Positions 5,465 through 5,915 of a DNA stretch of 5,915 nucleotides are shown one piece after another. The position numbers and the translations under genes were made by a program. Below the pieces are notes generated by a model, which saw only the letters and a list, made by a program, of their open reading frames with translations, was not told the DNA's origin and searched no databases. Within the stretch, counting starts at the first letter, position 1. Every line of letters begins with the position of its first letter. Source of the stretch: Gammaproteobacteria bacterium (GTDB lineage Bacteria; Pseudomonadota; Gammaproteobacteria; Chromatiales; Chromatiaceae); the NCBI GenBank assembly GCA_015231665.1, contig JADGBD010000135.1:1-5915 (forward strand), in the 5' to 3' direction.

Positions 5465-5538
5465 ACTACTGTCCCTCTCCGACCCATCTCCCAAAAGCGC
5501 GCGGGGCTTAACGGCCTGAGTGGTTAGGCAATAACAAA

Positions 5539-5604
5539 CTCTGCGTACTCTGCGCTTCTTTGCGATCTCTGCGTCCTGATTTGCGGACCCACTTCCGGTT
5601 AGCA
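5539..5604. repeat. Dispersed repeat upstream of cbbQ, right arm
   Basis: The core (5539-5577) is pyrimidine-rich and matches 1158-1196 at 36 of 39 positions, same orientation, and is the inverse of 5375-5413. Looser similarity with the other locus continues to about 5604. The pair of arms encloses 203 bp (5375-5577) and resembles a small non-autonomous element, but I see no target-site duplication. The 343-bp cbbS-cbbQ gap holds only the two hairpins, these arms and the cbbQ ribosome site; no gene and no clear promoter were found. Confidence 0.6.
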
Positions 5605-5624
5605 CCTATTTGAGGAGCCCGATC

Positions 5625-5915
5625 ATGAGCGACACCACCAGCCAACAGTATCTGATCCAAGACGAGCCCTACTATTGCGCCGTCGGCAACGAAGTGGCCA
5701 AGTACGAGGCCGCCTATGCCGCGCGCATGCCGGTGATGCTCAAGGGCCCCACCGGTTGCGGCAAGTCCCGCTTTGTCGAATACATGGCCTGGCGCCTGCA
5801 AAAGCCCCTGATCACCGTCGCCTGTAACGAGGACATGACCGCCTCTGACCTGGTCGGCCGCTTCCTCCTCGACATCAACGGCACCAAATGGCAGGACGGC
5901 CCGCTCACCGTGGCC
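5625..5915 (+). CDS. cbbQ: CbbQ, MoxR-family AAA+ RuBisCO activase subunit (partial, runs off the window)
   Basis: Only the first 97 codons are present. The frame opens MSDTTSQQYLIQDEPYYCAVGNEV and carries a Walker A motif GPTGCGKS at residues 41-48 (Lys47, Ser48 for ATP and Mg2+). VACNEDMTASDLVGR (65-79) is the stretch typical of CbbQ and the related NorQ. From family knowledge, CbbQ hexamers work with CbbO, a von Willebrand A-domain adaptor, to strip inhibitory sugar phosphates from RuBisCO. The start is ATG 5625 with GAGGAG (5612-5617) 7 nt upstream. The 10-mer CTATTTGAGG before it is identical to that before cbbS. The gene lies 343 bp after cbbS, behind hairpins and repeats, so its expression is probably well below that of cbbLS. 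NorQ is the main alternative; the cbbLS context favours CbbQ. Confidence 0.93.
   Translation, partial: MSDTTSQQYLIQDEPYYCAVGNEVAKYEAAYAARMPVMLKGPTGCGKSRFVEYMAWRLQKPLITVACNEDMTASDLVGRFLLDINGTKWQDGPLTVA

Noticed and set aside
5227..5527. Small open frames on both strands across the cbbS-cbbQ gap
   Set aside because: They translate the 9-nt repeat and hairpins into low-complexity Arg/Ser/Leu strings and match no family.

Overview
The window looks like a chromosomal segment of an autotrophic gammaproteobacterium, probably a sulfur oxidiser or purple sulfur bacterium. The evidence is the form IA RuBisCO operon of the cbbQ-linked, non-carboxysomal kind, the divergent cbbR, a TruC close to the E. 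coli protein, and high GC with C/G-ending codons in cbbL. The species cannot be fixed from sequence alone.

Left part (1-1626): on the minus strand lies a small membrane protein with a periplasmic Cache-like sensor region and two transmembrane helices, but no output domain before its stop codon. A good sigma70-type promoter precedes it (853-882). A 468-bp gap full of small repeats follows: one 18-bp stem-loop and copies of a 9-nt-periodic purine-rich repeat. Then comes a stand-alone CheY-like receiver on the plus strand.

Middle (1575-3427): truC (tRNA pseudouridine-65 synthase) and cbbR (LysR-type regulator of the Calvin cycle) are read leftward as a tight pair, in the same frame and separated by one stop codon and three codons. 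truC overlaps the 3' end of the receiver gene by 52 bp, tail to tail. The cbbR-cbbL spacer is AT-rich near cbbR, with a LysR-type T-N11-A site inside an inverted repeat. Nearer cbbL it is a structured leader with two predicted RNA stems.

Right part (3428-5915): cbbL, cbbS and the start of cbbQ are read rightward. CbbL and CbbS form the L8S8 CO2-fixing enzyme. CbbQ, with a partner CbbO presumably beyond the edge, would be the AAA+ activase that removes inhibitory sugar phosphates. A perfect 11-bp hairpin sits between cbbL and cbbS. Two perfect hairpins (12 bp and 9 bp) follow cbbS, and then a pair of inverted 39-bp repeat arms lies before cbbQ. A likely reading is that these structures set a strong step-down from the abundant cbbLS message to a low-level cbbQ message.

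I see no wholly new multi-gene system. The least explained elements are the output-less sensor with its divergent orphan receiver, and the same dispersed repeat sitting just upstream of both the receiver gene and cbbQ.
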